Assembly: GCF_011044995.1 (NCBI RefSeq)
Contig: NZ_JAAKZW010000062.1
Coordinates: forward strand, 1 to 35,156
DNA from: Streptomyces mesophilus
GTDB taxonomy: Bacteria; Actinomycetota; Actinomycetes; Streptomycetales; Streptomycetaceae
DNA length: 35,156 nucleotides
Reading direction: 5' to 3'
The translations under genes were made by a program, and so were the position numbers. Below, one piece after another: positions 34,207 through 35,156 of this stretch (position 1 is the stretch's first letter; each line of letters starts with the position of its first letter). The notes under the pieces are model-generated. The model ran no database searches. It was not told where the DNA came from and was given only the letters and a program-made list of their open reading frames with translations.

Positions 34207-35124
34207 GTGAGTCAAGTGCTCGAGGCGCCGCCGAAACACCCGGCACCGGCCCCGACCCCGTCCGCACAGGAGCTCGCCGCGCGGTACGGGCTCGCCGTGA
34301 GCAACGCCCGCCCCTCACTGGGCCGTTACGCCGGCCAGCTATGGCAGCGCCGGCACTTCATCACCGCGTTCGCCACGGCCAAGCTGACGACGCAGTACAG
34401 CCAGGCGAAGCTCGGTCAGCTGTGGCAGGTGATGACCCCGCTGCTCAACGCGGCGGTCTACTACCTCATCTTCGGCGTCCTGATGAACGTCAAGCGCGGC
34501 GTCCCGGACTACATCCCGTTCCTGGTCACCGGCGTCTTCGTGTTCACCTTCACGCAGTCGTCGATCATGGCGGGCACCCGGGCCGTCGCCGGCAATCTGG
34601 GGCTCGTACGGGCGCTGCACTTCCCGCGGGCCGCGCTGCCGATCTCGTTCTGTCTGCAGCAGCTCCAGCAGCTGCTGTTCTCGATGATCGCCCTGGTCGC
34701 GATCGTCCTCGGCTTCGGACTGCCGCTCACACCCAAGTGGCTGCTCGTGATCCCGGCCCTGGTGCTGCAGTTCGCCTTCAACGCGGGCCTCGCGATGATC
34801 GTGGCGCGGCTGTGCGCCAAGACCCCCGACATCGGTCAGCTGATGCCGTTCGTGCTGCGCACCTGGATGTACCTGTCCGGCGTGATGTTCTCGCTGCAGC
34901 AGGTCACCAAGGGCAAGAGCGTCCCGCACGCGGTCCACTTCGCGCTCGAGCACAACCCGGCCGCCGTCTTCATCGACCTGATCCGGTACGCCCTGATCGA
35001 CAGCTTCCACAGCAATCAGCTCCCGCACCACGTCTGGGCCTGGGCCCTGGGCTGGGCCCTGCTCGCGGGCGTCGGCGGGTTCATCTACTTCTGGAAGGCA
35101 GAGGAGACCTACGGCCGTGGCTGA
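34207..35124 (+). CDS. ABC-2 transporter permease, TagG/Wzm-like polymer exporter
   Basis: This 305-residue protein has a cytoplasmic N-terminus of ~75 residues with the amphipathic segment typical of polysaccharide exporters (FATAKLTTQYSQAKLGQLWQ). Six hydrophobic spans follow, the first near AAVYYLIFGVLM. RALHFPRAALP and RTWMYLSGVMFS are familiar from TagG/RfbA-type ABC-2 permeases. It would form the membrane channel that moves undecaprenyl-linked wall polymer outward. The start is a GTG with GAGGT 7 bases upstream. The ATPase gene begins 8 bases before its stop, so the two are coupled. It is divergent from the TetR gene. Teichoic-acid-type rather than O-antigen-type substrate is inferred from the neighbouring TagF genes. 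Confidence 0.92.
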   Translation: MSQVLEAPPKHPAPAPTPSAQELAARYGLAVSNARPSLGRYAGQLWQRRHFITAFATAKLTTQYSQAKLGQLWQVMTPLLNAAVYYLIFGVLMNVKRGVPDYIPFLVTGVFVFTFTQSSIMAGTRAVAGNLGLVRALHFPRAALPISFCLQQLQQLLFSMIALVAIVLGFGLPLTPKWLLVIPALVLQFAFNAGLAMIVARLCAKTPDIGQLMPFVLRTWMYLSGVMFSLQQVTKGKSVPHAVHFALEHNPAAVFIDLIRYALIDSFHSNQLPHHVWAWALGWALLAGVGGFIYFWKAEETYGRG

Positions 35125-35156
35125 CACTCTGATCACCCCCTTGGTGAACCCGAACC
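35117..35156 (+). CDS. Start of the partner ABC transporter ATPase (TagH-like), truncated by window end
   Basis: A GTG at 35117 overlaps the permease stop by 8 bases and has GAGGAG 10 bases upstream. Only 13 codons (MADTLITPLVNPN) are present before the window ends, too few to show an ATPase motif. The call rests on position: ABC-2 permeases of this type are nearly always followed by their ATPase. Confidence 0.6.
   Translation, partial: MADTLITPLVNPN

Noticed and set aside
1..35156. Antibiotic biosynthetic cluster suggested by TylF, DegT and glycosyltransferase genes
   Set aside because: There is no polyketide, peptide or other scaffold synthase. The glycosyltransferases and TagF domains fit envelope polymer assembly instead.

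Overview
The window is very GC-rich, with strong G/C bias at third codon positions, many 4-bp start/stop overlaps and Streptomyces-like promoters. It looks like a chromosomal segment of Streptomyces or a close relative. Almost every gene belongs to cell-envelope glycopolymer (teichoic-acid-type) assembly. No rRNA, tRNA, IS element, phage gene or CRISPR array was seen, and no gene-free stretch exceeds 300 bases.

Layout. (1) 1-835: 3' part of an L,D-transpeptidase gene, convergent with what follows. (2) 8204-857, minus: a translationally coupled operon with a 1161-aa GT2/glycerophosphotransferase fusion, a 908-aa TagF-like protein and a GT4 glycosyltransferase. (3) 9981-8371, minus: two SAM methyltransferases, the second a TylF-type sugar O-methyltransferase with its own apparent leaderless promoter and a strong 3' hairpin. 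(4) 10109-11902, plus: a GT-C-like membrane protein whose 3' end overlaps a convergent GT2 gene (13427-11853). Upstream of that GT2 gene lie the remains of a nucleotide-sugar dehydrogenase gene (13812-13505) that kept its ribosome binding site, first 24 codons and last ~55 codons but lost most of the middle. (5) 13975-18910, plus: a coupled operon of GT4, a large two-part glycosyltransferase and a GT-C-like membrane protein carrying an in-frame minisatellite. (6) 21153-18992, minus: a coupled DegT aminotransferase and Gfo/Idh/MocA dehydrogenase. (7) 23392-21320, minus: a 690-aa GT2/TagF fusion. It is divergent from 23613-28681, plus, which holds a 1162-aa paralogue of the 1161-aa protein coupled to a membrane protein. 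(8) 30537-28708, minus: a GT39/ArnT-like membrane glycosyltransferase, divergent from a GT2 gene (30629-32251). (9) 33328-32348 galE and 34093-33419 TetR regulator, minus, then a plus-strand TagG-like ABC permease and the first codons of its ATPase partner, cut by the window end.

How it may work together (inference). GalE and the aminotransferase/dehydrogenase pair supply nucleotide sugars. The GT2/GT4 enzymes and four TagF-type polymerases build one or more polyol-phosphate/sugar chains in the cytoplasm. The TagGH-type ABC transporter exports them. Four polytopic GT-C-like proteins could add sugars on the outer face from lipid-linked donors, and the methyltransferases could methylate a sugar. 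No tagO, tagA, tagD or LCP-ligase gene is visible here, so linkage-unit synthesis and wall attachment must be encoded elsewhere.

Most notable points: the eroded dehydrogenase beside an otherwise preserved amino-sugar pair; the paralogous giant TagF fusions with repeated unassigned modules between their catalytic domains; one TagF whose GT2 domain has lost its signature motifs; and a recurring promoter layout in which a -10 hexamer sits 7-8 nt before the ATG with no usable ribosome binding site.
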